A stretch of 64,000 nucleotides of DNA from Bradyrhizobium ivorense (GTDB lineage Bacteria; Pseudomonadota; Alphaproteobacteria; Rhizobiales; Xanthobacteraceae). The translations under genes and the position numbers were made by a program. The notes below the pieces were generated by a model that saw only the letters and a program-made list of their open reading frames with translations, was not told the origin of the DNA and searched no databases. The stretch spans positions 43,327 to 107,326 of the forward strand of contig NZ_CAADFC020000024.1 in the NCBI RefSeq assembly GCF_900696085.1, given 5' to 3'. Shown here in pieces: positions 51,110 to 62,300 of this stretch (position 1 is the first letter of the stretch; every line of letters begins with the position of its first letter).

Positions 51110-51573
51110 GATTGCTCCGTTGATGTTTGGCGGCCGCCGGTGCTGGCCGCGGGATAGAGCAGCATCTGCGTGCAGCGAAACAGCGCGATGGTCCTCCCGC
51201 TCGCCTCGCTGCGGATCTCGGCATCCCACACCTGCGTGGTGCGCCCGGCATGAACCAGGCGCGCCTCGCAGCTCACGCGTCCATCGCGCGCGGTGCCGAT
51301 GAAGTTGGTCTTCAGCTCGCTGGTGGCGAAGCCGCGTGCACCTTCCGGCAAGGAGGCGAGGCAGCCGAAGCCGCACGCGCTATCGGCCAGTGCGACGATC
51401 GCAGCACCGTGCAGAAGTCCGTGCGGTGAGAAGTGTTTTGGCGCGACCTCGAATCCGCCGCGGACCAGGCCCTTGCCGGCCTCGGTCCATCGGAACTCGA
51501 GCACACCGGGCAAGCTGTCCGCCTGCGACGTATTAATGTGATCGACCGGGTTGTTCATGTCCTTTGGCATCAC
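51106..51573 (-). CDS. PaaI-family thioesterase (hotdog fold)
   Basis: The 155-aa hotdog-fold protein has the PaaI pattern: KHFSPHGLLHGAAIVALADS (HGG-like turn and active-site Asp in ADSA), ATSELKTNFIGTARDGRVSC and VWDAEIRSEASGRTIALFRC. It probably hydrolyses acyl- or aryl-CoA. Start options are 51573, 51570 and 51558. It is the first gene of a minus-strand unit thioesterase-MFS-ABM, divergent from a LysR gene. Confidence 0.9.
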   Translation of the reverse strand: MMPKDMNNPVDHINTSQADSLPGVLEFRWTEAGKGLVRGGFEVAPKHFSPHGLLHGAAIVALADSACGFGCLASLPEGARGFATSELKTNFIGTARDGRVSCEARLVHAGRTTQVWDAEIRSEASGRTIALFRCTQMLLYPAASTGGRQTSTEQS

Positions 51574-51574
51574 C

Positions 51575-51707
51575 TAGAAAATCTAATGTGTAGAGGGGCC
51601 CGCTGCTTGCTATGGGGCAGTTTTTTGGATGTTATGTCTTGATAGAACAGCGTAATATGCCGTCCAGCAAACGAGAATTACTTCGTCTCTGAGATTAGAA
51701 ATTCTAA
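51575..51707. promoter_or_regulatory. Two related AT-rich palindromes, probable LysR operators
   Basis: TAGAAAATCTAA (51575-51586) and TTAGAA-A-TTCTAA (51695-51707) lie at the two ends of the intergenic space between the thioesterase and LysR genes. They share the TTAGAxxTCTAA pattern and stand out as AT-rich. They may bind the adjacent GcvA-type regulator. Confidence 0.6.
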
Positions 51708-51710
51708 ATC

Positions 51711-52613
51711 ATGGAGCAGAGGCTTCCACCGCTGAATGCGCTCAAGGCATTCGAGTCCGCCGCCCGCCATCTCTCGGTGAAACTGGCGGCCGAGGAGCTT
51801 TGCGTGACGCCCGGCGCGGTCAGCCAGATGCTGAAGACGCTCGAAGCGCATCTCGGCACAAAACTGTTCGAGCGCGTGCCGCGCGGCATCTATCTCACCG
51901 ACGCCGGCCGCGACTACCTGCCGTCGATCCGCAACGCGTTTCGCCAGATCGCGGAAGCCTCGCGCCGTGTCGCTGCGTCGAACGACATCGGCACGCTGAC
52001 CGTCAGTGTCACGCCGTTCTTTGCATCGGCCTGGCTGGTGCCGCGCATGGCGTCGTTTCAGCGCGCGCATCCCGAGATCGATCTGCAGATCGTCACCAGC
52101 AATGTGCTGGTCGATTTCTCGCGCAACGGCGTCGACGTCGCCGTGCGTCACGGCCTTGGCCGCTATCCGGGACTGCGCAGCGACCGCGTGGTCACGGTCG
52201 AGATGGTGGCGATCGCAGCGCCGCCGCTGGCCGAGCGGCTGGGGCGGCCGACATCCGCCGCCGACCTCGCACGCTGGCCGCTGGTGCATGATGCCGAGCG
52301 CAAGGGATGGAGCCTGTGGTTTCAGGCCAACGGCATCACCGAGGTGCGCGCGCCGCGCGGACCCTCGTTCGACGATTCAGGTCTGCTGCTGAAGGCCGTG
52401 CTGGCGGGGCAGGGCGCCGGCCTGCTGCCGGCTGCGATGGTCGCGAGCGAGATCGCAACGGGCGAACTGATCCAACTGCTGGACACTGCGCAGATCGAGG
52501 AGTTTGCGTACTATCTTGTCTGTCCCGACAACAGGCAGGCGCTCCCGAAAATCGTGGCGTTCAGGGAATGGATCCTGGGACCGGCCGCCCACGCCGTCCC
52601 TGCCGGAGCTTAG
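51711..52613 (+). CDS. LysR-family regulator, GcvA type
   Basis: The 300-aa protein starts MEQRLPPLNALKAFESAARH with an N-terminal winged helix (LAAEELCVTPGAVSQMLKTL), then the GcvA-style effector domain (ARHGLGRYPGLRSDRVVTVE-like VRHGLGRYPG, FDDSGLLLKAVLAGQGAGLL). It is divergent from the thioesterase/MFS/ABM unit, which it probably controls. The two palindromes in the shared region fit this. Confidence 0.92.
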   Translation: MEQRLPPLNALKAFESAARHLSVKLAAEELCVTPGAVSQMLKTLEAHLGTKLFERVPRGIYLTDAGRDYLPSIRNAFRQIAEASRRVAASNDIGTLTVSVTPFFASAWLVPRMASFQRAHPEIDLQIVTSNVLVDFSRNGVDVAVRHGLGRYPGLRSDRVVTVEMVAIAAPPLAERLGRPTSAADLARWPLVHDAERKGWSLWFQANGITEVRAPRGPSFDDSGLLLKAVLAGQGAGLLPAAMVASEIATGELIQLLDTAQIEEFAYYLVCPDNRQALPKIVAFREWILGPAAHAVPAGA

Positions 52614-52778
52614 CTGCGGCGCGAAGGCGGGCACGCAGGTGACGCGTTGATCATGGTCGCCGCGATCGTCCACGCGCTGCACGATGTGATGCAAATTGCC
52701 GCCATGATCCCCGCATTGTGACTGCGCATGAGTGGTGGCGTTGAAGCGCGCGCATCACATAGAGGGCGAAGGAGCCCG

Positions 52779-52994
52779 ATGATGCGTGTTGCTTTGGCGT
52801 TGGGTGTGGTGGCGATGCTGTGGAGTGCGGCTGCCGACGCCGCAACGGTTCATCACCGGCGCGTGCGCCACCACGCCATTGTCCGTCCAAGCGAACCGGT
52901 CGCAGCCCCAGCGTGGTACGGATTTCCCGGCTACAAGCCGATCCCGCCGGAGGAGAACCGAAATCTCGATCCATCCAATTTCGGTAGCGGTTGA
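52779..52994 (+). CDS. Small secreted protein, His/Pro-rich
   Basis: The 71-aa protein has a signal peptide (MMRVALALGVVAMLWSAAAD, cut near AATVHH). The mature part is rich in His and Pro (VHHRRVRHHAIVRPSEPVAA, GFPGYKPIPPEENRNLDPSN). GAAGGAGCCC precedes the double ATG. I recognise no domain. His-rich segments suggest possible metal binding, which is a guess. Confidence 0.72.
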   Translation: MMRVALALGVVAMLWSAAADAATVHHRRVRHHAIVRPSEPVAAPAWYGFPGYKPIPPEENRNLDPSNFGSG

Positions 52995-53119
52995 GCTACT
53001 CGACGGTGCCCGATTCGCAACAGGTGCCCGGCGCCGAAGCGCCGGGGCCGGCGACACCTTGCTAAGCACGAACCGATTTGGCACTCTCAGGGCGGACACG
53101 TCATCCGACCGAGGGCGTT

Positions 53120-53383
53120 ATGCAAAAGTCATTTTCTGCGATCATTGCCACGGCCGCTGCAGTCGTCGTTCTTTCATCGACTGCGGCGCAAAGCGGGGAT
53201 TATCCGTTCGGTGATCCGCCGTACCGGCTCGATTACGGATGGAACGAGCCGCAAATCGAATCGGGCTGCTGGAAATGGAATTGGCAGCTGTATCAGTGGA
53301 ACGACTACTGTCCGACCTACATCCGTCCCAAGGCCTATATGTACCCGCGAGCCGCTCGCGCGGTGCTTCGCACCAAGGGGTGA
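53120..53383 (+). CDS. Small secreted Trp/Tyr-rich protein
   Basis: The 87-aa protein has a signal peptide (MQKSFSAIIATAAAVVVLSS, then TAAQSG). The mature part has many aromatic residues (DPPYRLDYGWNEPQIESGCW, KWNWQLYQWNDYCPTYIRPK) and two Cys that could form a disulfide. GAGGGC precedes the ATG at 53120. The family is unknown to me. Confidence 0.72.
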   Translation: MQKSFSAIIATAAAVVVLSSTAAQSGDYPFGDPPYRLDYGWNEPQIESGCWKWNWQLYQWNDYCPTYIRPKAYMYPRAARAVLRTKG

Positions 53384-53473
53384 GGGTACTTTCGGGATGG
53401 TGAGGCCGCGTCATGCCAATCGGGCTGACGCGGAGCGCGTTAATTCGCGATAGCCTCGGGTAAAACCATCATC

Positions 53474-53512
53474 GCATTCCGGAAAACCGCTTCGCGCTGT
53501 TCCGGATCATGA
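53474..53512. repeat. Short REP-like element
   Basis: CATTCCGGAAAACCGCTTCG followed by CGCTGTTCCGGATCATGAAT. TTCCGGA occurs at both ends of the segment, and CCGCTTCGCG forms its centre. It is a shortened relative of 17792-17861. It overlaps the last few bases of the minus-strand gene that follows. Confidence 0.7.
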
Positions 53513-53881
53513 ATGCGCGATGGTGCACGCCACCCGGCTGTGCTTGCCGAAATTGAGCAAGGCGTTGTCCCTGAAGCCGTCCAGCCAGATGCCGCGACCG
53601 GCGTAGCGATAGCCGACGCCCATCGGCACGTGTCGTACATGCACGCCGCCGTGATGACCGGTGCGGAGCGACGCTGTCACCACTTCGCCCGCGACCGATA
53701 CGGCAATCGGGCAGAGCGGATACTGCCGACCGTTCTCGCAGGAGAAGACGATCTCGCAGCTGCCGACCGGTGCCTTCGTGATCAGGCCGAGGTCCGCGGC
53801 CGCCGCCGGCCGGGCATTGCCTGACAGCGTCACACCCAAGGCCAGAATGCCCGCGACCGTGTAGCAAAACCGAGTACGCAT
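53507..53881 (-). CDS. Small secreted protein
   Basis: From the ATG at 53881 the protein is 124 aa with a signal peptide (MRTRFCYTVAGILALGVTLS, then GNARPAAAA). The mature part contains two Cys in CEIVFSCENGRQYPLC plus a late one in VACTIAHS. GAGGGGGCCCTG precedes the ATG. I know no family. The C-terminal end overlaps a repeat element by 6 bp. Confidence 0.7.
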   Translation of the reverse strand: MRTRFCYTVAGILALGVTLSGNARPAAAADLGLITKAPVGSCEIVFSCENGRQYPLCPIAVSVAGEVVTASLRTGHHGGVHVRHVPMGVGYRYAGRGIWLDGFRDNALLNFGKHSRVACTIAHS

Positions 53882-54281
53882 CAGGGCCCCCTCGTCAGCC
53901 ATAAGCAAAGAAATTCAGCAAAAATGTCTTGTGCTAAATGAGCAAAAAAACCTGCCAAGGTCAAACCGGTCCCGTGCGACCTCCGATCACGCCGGATGCC
54001 GTCATTCGACGGCTCCCGGTTCGCGATCCGATCGTGCAGGGCAACTGGAATTGCCGCGACATGGGCCCGTAAAGCACCGGTCTGGCGTCGGGGCGCAAGT
54101 GTTGCAACTTTGCTGCACTGGATCGGAATTACGCGAGAGGCCGCTTTGCGGGGGTCGCCGTGCCTTTACTGGCCACAATTGGCCTGCAACTGGTGGGGCA
54201 TTACCGAGTCGCTTGGTTGGAATGCTTCAACGACCTGATCGGACCGCAGCAAATGCGGCCTGAAGAACATTGGGAGTGGCA
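53882..54281. other. Gap with one possible 44-aa ORF
   Basis: The only open frame I would note begins with ATG at 53938 (MSKKTCQGQTGPVRPPITPD, ending at TAA 54072), but it lacks a clear ribosome-binding site. The remainder is non-coding; a promoter for the gene at 54282 is expected here. Confidence 0.35.
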
Positions 54282-54833
54282 ATGATCTTCCGTGACCGCA
54301 TTGCAAGTTCGCTGCTCGCCTTGGCGATCGTCTCGGCGCCCGCGCTGGCGGCCCATGCGCAGACGCCATCGCCGCAACCGGTCAACGCGGCGGCTCAGCC
54401 CGGTCACGAGGCTCCGTCGTTCTCCGGCCCCAGCTTTCGCAAAGGTCTGTGGCGCTTTGTGCGAACGCTCGATGTGGTCAGGGACGCCAACAAGAACTTC
54501 AAGTATCGGGTCGTCAACGCGGAGACGACACGCTGCGTCGATCCGACCCACGCCATGAAGGCAACCTTTTCCACTGCGCCCGTCGGTACATGCGTCTCGG
54601 ACAAGCCCGAGAAGGTCGGCAACAAATACACGTTCGGACGTCGCTGCGACTACATGGGCGCGGTCAGCACCGTCATCACCGTGCGCAGCGACGAGGCCTA
54701 CACAGAGCTGAACGAGGTCAGCGTCGGCGAACATCCCAGGACCGACCTCGTGGTCGCAACGCGGATTGGCGATTGCGAGGACAGCGCGGCGCGCAATTCC
54801 GACATCTCGGCCGCGGCGCAGCTGCGCAACTAG
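54282..54833 (+). CDS. Secreted DUF3617-like protein, copy 1
   Basis: The 183-aa protein has a signal peptide (MIFRDRIASSLLALAIVSAP, cut near AHAQT). The mature domain has FRKGLWRFVRTLDVVRDANK, TTRCVDPTHAMKATFSTAPV, GTCVSDKPEKVGNKYTFGRR and CDYMGAVSTVITVRSDEAYT. The pattern GxW...T-x-C-V-x-P...C...C resembles DUF3617, which is a tentative call. It is clearly paralogous to the next gene. GGGAG at 54272 precedes the ATG at 54282. Confidence 0.82.
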   Translation: MIFRDRIASSLLALAIVSAPALAAHAQTPSPQPVNAAAQPGHEAPSFSGPSFRKGLWRFVRTLDVVRDANKNFKYRVVNAETTRCVDPTHAMKATFSTAPVGTCVSDKPEKVGNKYTFGRRCDYMGAVSTVITVRSDEAYTELNEVSVGEHPRTDLVVATRIGDCEDSAARNSDISAAAQLRN

Positions 54834-55028
54834 CTCACAATCTGTCCGCTATCGGCCTGACCGCGTGAGCCCCCGTCGCCGGTCCGCGTCTTTCCCCCAC
54901 AGCCCTGCGAGGCGAGCGTTTACCGGAACTTAACGCGAGTGCCTTGGAATGATTCGACGCCGCGCCGGGCGCGCGCCGCAAGCCGAAACGATGCAGCCCA
55001 AGTGGCGCAGCCGACAGGAAATCGACAA

Positions 55029-55580
55029 ATGAGCTCAGGTGGGGACTTCGGGCCGTCGAAGATCGCCATGCGCACGCTCTGCGCGGCAGTCGCCTTGTCC
55101 GCCTCCGTGCTCGCTTCGCACGCTTCGGCGGCCGAGCAGGAGTTTGGCGGACCAACGTTTCGAAAAGGCATGTGGCGGTTCGTGCGAACGCTCGAGGTGC
55201 TCACCGCCACAAACGGCCGGCACAAATTGTTTGAGCGGGAGATGACGCGTTGTGTCGATCCAACTCAGGCGATGAAAAGCACGTTTTCGTCCGCTTCAAT
55301 CGGGAATTGTCATTCCTCGAAGCCGGAGAAGGTCAGCAACAAATACGTCTTCTCCAACCGGTGCGACTATATGGGACCGGTCAGCACGGTGATCACGGTG
55401 CTCAGCGAGGAAGCCTATACCGAGGTCAACGAGGTCAAGGGTGTGGCGCCGCGGACCGACCGGGTGGTTGCCCGGCGGATCAGCGATTGCCACGAGGACC
55501 GGGCCTCGCTTGGCCAGCCCGCCGGACCGCACGAGGACATCCCGCAGGAGCGGGAGCACGATGAGAGTGAGCCGCTCTAA
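55029..55580 (+). CDS. Secreted DUF3617-like protein, copy 2
   Basis: The 183-aa protein shares with copy 1 the core FRKGMWRFVRTLEVLTATNG, MTRCVDPTQAMKSTFSSASI, CHSSKPEKVSNKYVFSNRCD and YMGPVSTVITVLSEEAYTEV. Identity over the mature domain is about 60% by eye. The start at 55029 has AGGAAA upstream; a shorter start at 55068 gives MRTLCAAVALSASVLASHAS, a cleaner signal peptide. The C-terminal tail (EDIPQEREHDESEPL) differs from copy 1. The two genes are 195 bp apart. Confidence 0.82.
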   Translation: MSSGGDFGPSKIAMRTLCAAVALSASVLASHASAAEQEFGGPTFRKGMWRFVRTLEVLTATNGRHKLFEREMTRCVDPTQAMKSTFSSASIGNCHSSKPEKVSNKYVFSNRCDYMGPVSTVITVLSEEAYTEVNEVKGVAPRTDRVVARRISDCHEDRASLGQPAGPHEDIPQEREHDESEPL

Positions 55581-55622
55581 AGCGAGCGATCAACGCGCGC
55601 CTTCCTCCTAAAGCTTGTCCCA

Positions 55623-56060
55623 TCAGATCTTTTGCTGGGCTCCCGGGCCGCTGACCGTGACGGTGATCTTCTGGATCTCAGTGCGTCCGCCCGGATACTT
55701 GACTTCGATCGTCAGCGAATCGGCGCCGAGGAATTCCGGCGGCGCCTTGTACAAGGCAACGTAAGCAGGCACCTCGAGCGCCAGGCACGCCTTGTAGTTG
55801 GTGGCCTTCGCCTTTCCGGACCGCACCACCACCTTGCCCGCGGCCGGCGGGCTGACCAGCCGGATGGTCGGCAGGGGTCCTGACGTGCAGTCAGGTAACA
55901 CGTTGAGATAGATGCCGATTTGGGTGTCCCGGTTGGGCTGGGCCCGAACCGAGCGCTCGACCGTCGTTTCCGACGGGACCGCCTTCGGGTCTTGCGCGGA
56001 CGCGGTGCCGACCGAGCAGCAAAGCAAGGCCAAGGCGCACATCTGAATGATCACCCGCAT
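55623..56060 (-). CDS. Secreted hypothetical protein
   Basis: From the ATG at 56060 the protein is 145 aa, with a signal peptide (MRVIIQMCALALLCCSVGTA, cut near SAQDP). The mature part reads ERSVRAQPNRDTQIGIYLNV, LVSPPAAGKVVVRSGKAKAT and LGADSLTIEVKYPGGRTEIQ, suggesting a beta-sandwich (Ig/cadherin-like) module. I know no family. It is convergent with the DUF3617-like pair and divergent from the giant adhesin gene. Confidence 0.75.
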   Translation of the reverse strand: MRVIIQMCALALLCCSVGTASAQDPKAVPSETTVERSVRAQPNRDTQIGIYLNVLPDCTSGPLPTIRLVSPPAAGKVVVRSGKAKATNYKACLALEVPAYVALYKAPPEFLGADSLTIEVKYPGGRTEIQKITVTVSGPGAQQKI

Positions 56061-56166
56061 CGGCCACTCCAACTTGCCCTGGCAATAAGAACTTAAGTCT
56101 TCAGCCCACCGCCATCCGTGTTCGCCCGGGCTTGAATGCCTAAGCCTTTGTTCTTGAAGCCCCGGC

Positions 56167-56212
56167 TTGGTTAATTTTTACCACACTCGTACCGAAAGTA
56201 TTGATTAACCAA
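56167..56212 (+). promoter_or_regulatory. Inverted repeat upstream of the giant adhesin gene
   Basis: TTGGTTAAT (56167-56175) and ATTAACCAA (56204-56212) are perfect inverted 9-bp arms with a 28-bp spacer, in an AT-rich stretch about 90 bp before the ATG at 56303. It may be a regulator site or promoter element for the adhesin gene. Confidence 0.55.
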
Positions 56213-56302
56213 ATACATTTCTTGACCGGCGCGAGGGTTAACAATAGCCTAAAGCTAAATTTTTCAGCAAGTTTTTCGCGAATTCTTTGATCGGAGTCGA
56301 TA

Positions 56303-59300
56303 ATGCAGGGTCAGTTCCAGATCGCGCAAGCAGCCACTGGCGCGGGAAATTCCAGCAATTCAGGTCCGGTACGAATTTACAAATTGACGAAGCCGCTCAC
56401 CGATCAGGCCGTTGTCGTCAATCTCGGATACGACCAGAAGGTGAAGGTCGATTTTACGTCGATCGCCAACGAAAAGATCACGCTGGTTCATGTCGGCGAA
56501 AAGCTGATCATTCTGTTCGACAACCAGTCGACCGTCACGGTCGAGCCGTTCTTCGACTCCCGCGCAGATTCGCAAGGCCAGTCGCAAGGCGGTAGCCCAC
56601 GGGCCAACATCACCGTCGAGATGGCGCCCGGTCGCGACATCTCGGTGCAGGAATTCGCGAGTCTGTTTCCGATCGGCACCGACACCTCCGTGTTGCCAGC
56701 GGCCGACGCTGGCGGCACCTCGAACGCCAACGCGCAGGCGAGCGGTGCGAACTTCAGTCCGTTCGTGGTGGATCCGCTCGGCCCCGTGCCCACCAATCAA
56801 CTGGCTCCCCAGGAAGAGCTTCCGAACTTCGCGATCACGCTGCCAACTGGCTTCGTGCTCGAGCAAACGGCTCCGCTTCCCACCATTTCCGCCGGCGTCG
56901 TGCCGCAAATGGTCGTGGACGAGAGCTTCCTGACCGCTGCAACCAACGGCGGCGTTGCGGGTTCGGGACTGGGCCCCGCAGGGGCGACGGTGTCGTCGGT
57001 GCTGGTGCCGTTCGCGATCAACGCGCCCGGCGGCCAGCAGTCGCTGACCTTTGCGCTGTCCGTCAGCGCACCGAACGCCGATTCCGGCTTGATCGATTCG
57101 GCCACCGGTCAGCACGTCCTGCTCTCGGTCAACGCCGGCGGTGTCGTTGAAGGTCGTACCGCCGTCGGCGGCGATCTGGTGTTCACGGTCTCGGTCGATG
57201 CTTCGGGCCGCGTGACGCTGACCGATCTGCGCGCCGTGCACGAAGGCACCCCGGGTGATTTCAACGAAGGAATTTCGCTGCCGTCCGGCCTGATCACGCT
57301 GACGGGCACGGTCACCGATAGCAGCAACCAGACGGCAAGTGCGAGCACCGATGTCGGGTCGCATCTGACGTTCCTGGACGATGGTCCGAGCGTGACGGTC
57401 ACGGCGACGGCGGCGGCGGATGCGCTGGTGGTCGATGAGACCAACCTGGCGATCAACGCGTCGGCGAATTTTGCCGACAATTTCACGGTGGTCAGCAACT
57501 TCGGCGCCGACGGTGCGGGCACGACCACGTCGGCCTTTGTGCTCGGCATCAAGAGCGCAGGCGTGGACTCCGGGCTGATCGACGTTGCGACCGGCCAGCA
57601 CGTCTTCCTGTTCATGGACGGCGCTGATGTGGTTGGCCGGGTCGGCTCCGGCGGCGCTGCCGATCCTGCCGGCACGATCGACTTCCGGGTGAGCGTGAGC
57701 GCGGCCTGCGTGGTGACGCTGGACCAGGTGCGCGCGCTGCAGCACCCCGACGCGACCAATCCGGACGATGTGGTGACGCTGTCGTCGGCCGACTTGATCA
57801 CGCTGACGCGGACCGACACGATCACCGACCACGACCTGGATTCGGCCTCGAGTTCGGCCAGCATCAACATTGCGACGGCGCTGTCGTTCCATGACGACGG
57901 TCCGAGCATTACGGTAACGGCGACGGCGCCGGCGGATGGGCTGGTGGTCGACGAGACCAACCTGGCGATCAACGCGTCGGCGAACTTCGCCGATAATTTC
58001 ACGGTGACCAGCAACTTCGGCGCCGACGGTGCGGGCACGATCAATTCGGCCTTTGCGCTGGGCATCAAGAACGCAGGGGTGGATTCCGGGCTGATCGACG
58101 TTGCGACCGGCCAGCACGTGTTCCTGTTCATGGACGGTGCCGATGTGGTGGGCCGGGTCGGCGCCGGCGGCGCTGCCGATCCTGCCGGCACGATCGACTT
58201 CCGCGTGAGCGTGAGCGCGGCCGGCGTGGTGACGCTGGACCAGGTGCGCGCGCTGCAACACCCGGACGCGACCAATCCGGACGACGTGGTGACGCTGTCG
58301 TCGGCTGACCTGATCACGCTGACGCGGACCGACACCATCACGGACCACGATCTGGATTCGGCCTCGAGTTCGGCCAGCATCAACATTGCGACGGCCCTGT
58401 CGTTCCATGACGACGGACCGGTCAACAACTCGGTGACGCTCGCACCGCAGACGGTGTTCGAGGACGGGCTGACGCTTGCCAACTCGAACGGCCATTCGGT
58501 GGGCAACCCGGAGGCGGGCCATACCGCAGTCACGGCGACCTACACGGCGGCCCAGATTCTATCGTTGGTGACGATCGGCGCGGACCAGCCGGGCACGGTG
58601 AAGCTCTCCGGCGCCGGGATCGACGGCACGGCGACCGGCATCTTCTCGCAGGGCGGGTCGGTGACCTGGCACGTGGTGAGTGCGACCGAGATCGACGGCG
58701 TGGTCGGTGCGCGCGTGGTGTTCACGCTGGTCGATGACGGTCTTGGCAACTTCACCTTCACGCTGAAGGACCAGGTCGATCATCTGCCGGTCAACGCGGC
58801 GAGCGACGACAACGACCAGAGCGTGACGATCGACATCGCCAAGGCGTTCGTCGTGACGGACGCGGACAACGACCCCGTGCAGCTGGACAACGGCGCCGTG
58901 GTTGCGATCGAGAACGACGTTCCGGTCAACAACACGAACAAGCTGGAAACCCGGGAGGTATTCGAGGACGGCCTCACGCTTGCGAACTCCAACAACCAGT
59001 CGGTGGGCAACCCTGAGGCCGGTCACACCGCTGTGACCACGACCTATACGGCTGCCCAGATTCTGTCGCTGGTCAATATCGGCGCGGACGAGCCCGGCAC
59101 GGTGAAGCTGGCCGGTGCGGCTGGTATCGAGGGCACGGCGACGGGCATCTTCTCGAAGGGTGCCTCGGTGACCTGGCACGTGGTGAGCGCGACCGAGATC
59201 GACGGCGTGGCCGGCGGGCGCGTGGTGTTCACCCTGGTCGATGACGGCGCGGGCAACTTCACCTTCTCGCTGAAGGATCAGGTCGATCACCTGCCGGTCA

Positions 59301-62300
59301 ACGCGGCGAGCAGCGACAATGATGCCACCGTGACCATCGACATCGCCAAGGCATTCGTGGTGACGGACTTCGACGGTGACTTCGTGCAGCTCGACAATGG
59401 CGCCGTGGTTGCGATCGAGAACGATGTTCCGGTCAACAACGCGACGACTCTGCAGCAGCAGACAGTGTTTGAGGACGGGCTCACGCTTGCGAACTCGAAC
59501 GGCCAGTCGGTGGGCAACCCGGAGGCGGGTCATACCGCCGTGACGGCGACCTATACGACGGCGCAGATCCTGTCGCTGGTGAACATCGGCGCGGACGAGC
59601 CGGGCACGGTGGCGCTTGCGGGTGCGGCGCAAGCGATCGAGGGCACGGCGACGGGCATCTTCTCGCAGGGCACGTCGGTGACCTGGCATGTGGTGAGCGC
59701 GACCGAGATCGACGGCGTGGTCGGTGCACGCGTGGTGTTCACCCTGGTCGATGACGGCGCCGGCAACTTCACCTTCTCGCTGAAGGACCAGGTCGATCAC
59801 CTGCCGGTCAATGCTGCCAGCGACGACAACGACCAGAGCGTGACCATCGACATCGCCAAGGCGTTCGTTGTGACCGACGCGGACGGCGACTTCGTGCAAC
59901 TCGACAATGGTGCCGTGGTCGCGATCGAGAACGACGTCCCGGTCAACAACACGACGACGCTGACGCAGCAGGTGGTGTACGAGGACGGACTGACGCTGGC
60001 GAACTCGAACAACCAGTCGGTGGGTAACCCCGAAGCTGGCCATACCGCTGTTACGGCGACCTACACGACGGCGCAGATCCTGTCGCTGGTGAACATCGGC
60101 GCGGACGAGCCGGGCACGGTGAAGCTCGGTCTTGCACCGGGCGTCGACGGCACGGCGACGGGCATCTTCTCGCAGGGCACGTCGGTGACCTGGCATGTGG
60201 TGAGCGCGACCGAGATCGACGGCGTCGCCGGCGGCCGTATTGTGTTCACGCTGGTTGATGACGGCGCGGGTAACTTCACCTTCTCGCTGAAGGACCAGGT
60301 CGATCACCTGCCGGTCAATGCGGCGAGCGACGACAATGACCAGAGCGTGACGCTGGATATCGCCAAGGCGTTCGTGGTGACGGACGCGGACGGCGACTTC
60401 GTGCAGCTCGACAACGGCGCGGTGGTTGCGATCGAGAACGACGTTCCGGTCAACAACACGACGACGCTGCAGCAGCAGGTCGTTTACGAGGACGGGCTGA
60501 CGCTGGCGAACTCGAACAACCAGTCGGTTGGCAATCCGGAGGCGGGTCATACCGCCGTGACGGCGACCTATACGACGGCGCAGATCCTGTCGCTGGTCAA
60601 CATCGGCGCAGACGAACCCGGCACGGTGAAGCTCTCCGGTGCGGCGATCGACGGCACGGCGACCGGCATTTTCTCGCAGGGCGCCTCGGTGACCTGGCAT
60701 GTGGTGAGCGCGACCGAGATCGACGGCGTAGTCGGCGCGCGCGTGGTGTTCACGCTGCTCGATGACGGTCTGGGCAACTTCACGTTCTCGCTGAAGGACC
60801 AGGTCGACCATCTGCCGGTGAACGCGGCCAGCGACGACAATGACCAGAGCGTGACCATCGACATCGCCAAGGCGTTCGTGGTGACCGATGCTGACGGCGA
60901 CTTCGTGCAGCTCGACAACGGCGCGGTGGTTGCGATCGAGAACGACGTCCCGGAGAACAACAGGGCGACGCTCGGGCAACAGGTGGTGTATGAGGACGGG
61001 CTGACGCTCGCGAACTCGAACGGCCAGTCGGTGGGTAACCCGGAGGCGGGCCACACCGCTGTCACGGCGACCTATACCGCAGCGCAGATCCTGTCGCTGG
61101 TGAACATCGGCGCGGACGAGCCCGGCACGGTGAAGCTCGGTCTTGCGCCGGGCGTCGAAGGCACGGCGACGGGCATTTTCTCGCAGGGCGCGTCGGTGAC
61201 CTGGCATGTGGTGAGCGCGACCGAGATCGACGGCGTGGTCGGCGCGCGCGTGGTGTTCACGCTGGTCGATGACGGTCTGGGCAACTTCACCTTCTCGCTG
61301 AAGGACCAGGTCGACCATCTGCCGGTCAACGCGGCCAGCGACGACAACGACCAGAGCGTGACCATCGACATCGCCAAGGCGTTTGTGGTGACGGACGCGG
61401 ACGGCGACTTCGTGCAGCTCGACAACGGCGCGGTGGTTGCGATCGAGAACGATGTTCCGATCAACAACACGACGGCGCTGACACAGCAGGTCGTCTACGA
61501 GGACGGGCTGACGCTGGCGAACTCGAACAACCAGTCGGTGGGTAACCCCGAAGCTGGCCACACCGCTGTCACCGCGACCTACACGACGGCGCAGATCCTG
61601 TCGCTGGTCAACATCGGCGCGGACGAGCCCGGCACAGTGAAGCTCTCCGGCGCCGGGATCGACGGCACGGCGACGGGCATCTTCTCGAAGGGCGCGTCGG
61701 TGACCTGGCACGTCGTGAGCGGGACCGAGATCGACGGCGTGGTCGGTGCGCGCGTGGTGTTCACGCTGGTCGACGACGGCGCGGGCAACTTCACCTTCTC
61801 GCTGAAGGACCAGGTTGACCATCTGCCGGTCAACGCTGCCAGCGACGACAATGACCAGAGCGTGACGCTCGATATCGCCAAGGCGTTCGTGGTGACGGAT
61901 GCCGACGGCGACTTCGTGCAGCTCGACAACGGCGCGGTGGTTGCGATCGAGAACGATGTTCCGGTCAACAACACGACGGCGCTGACGCAGCAGGTCGTCT
62001 ACGAGGACGGGTTGACGCTGGCGAACTCGAACAACCAGTCGGTGGGCAACCCGGAGGCGGGTCATACCGCCGTCACGGCGACCTATACGACGGCGCAGAT
62101 CCTGTCGCTGGTCAACATCGGCGCGGACGAGCCCGGCACAGTGAAGCTCTCCGGCGCCGGGATCGACGGCACGGCGACGGGCATCTTCTCGAAGGGCGCG
62201 TCGGTGACCTGGCACGTGGTGAGTGCAACCGAGATCGACGGCGTGGTCGGGGCACGCGTGGTGTTCACCCTGGTGGACGACGGCGCCGGCAACTTCACGT

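Noticed and set aside
56360..58522. 720-aa minus-strand open frame
   Set aside because: Same cause: opposite strand of the adhesin N-terminal region, with Arg/His-rich low-complexity translation.
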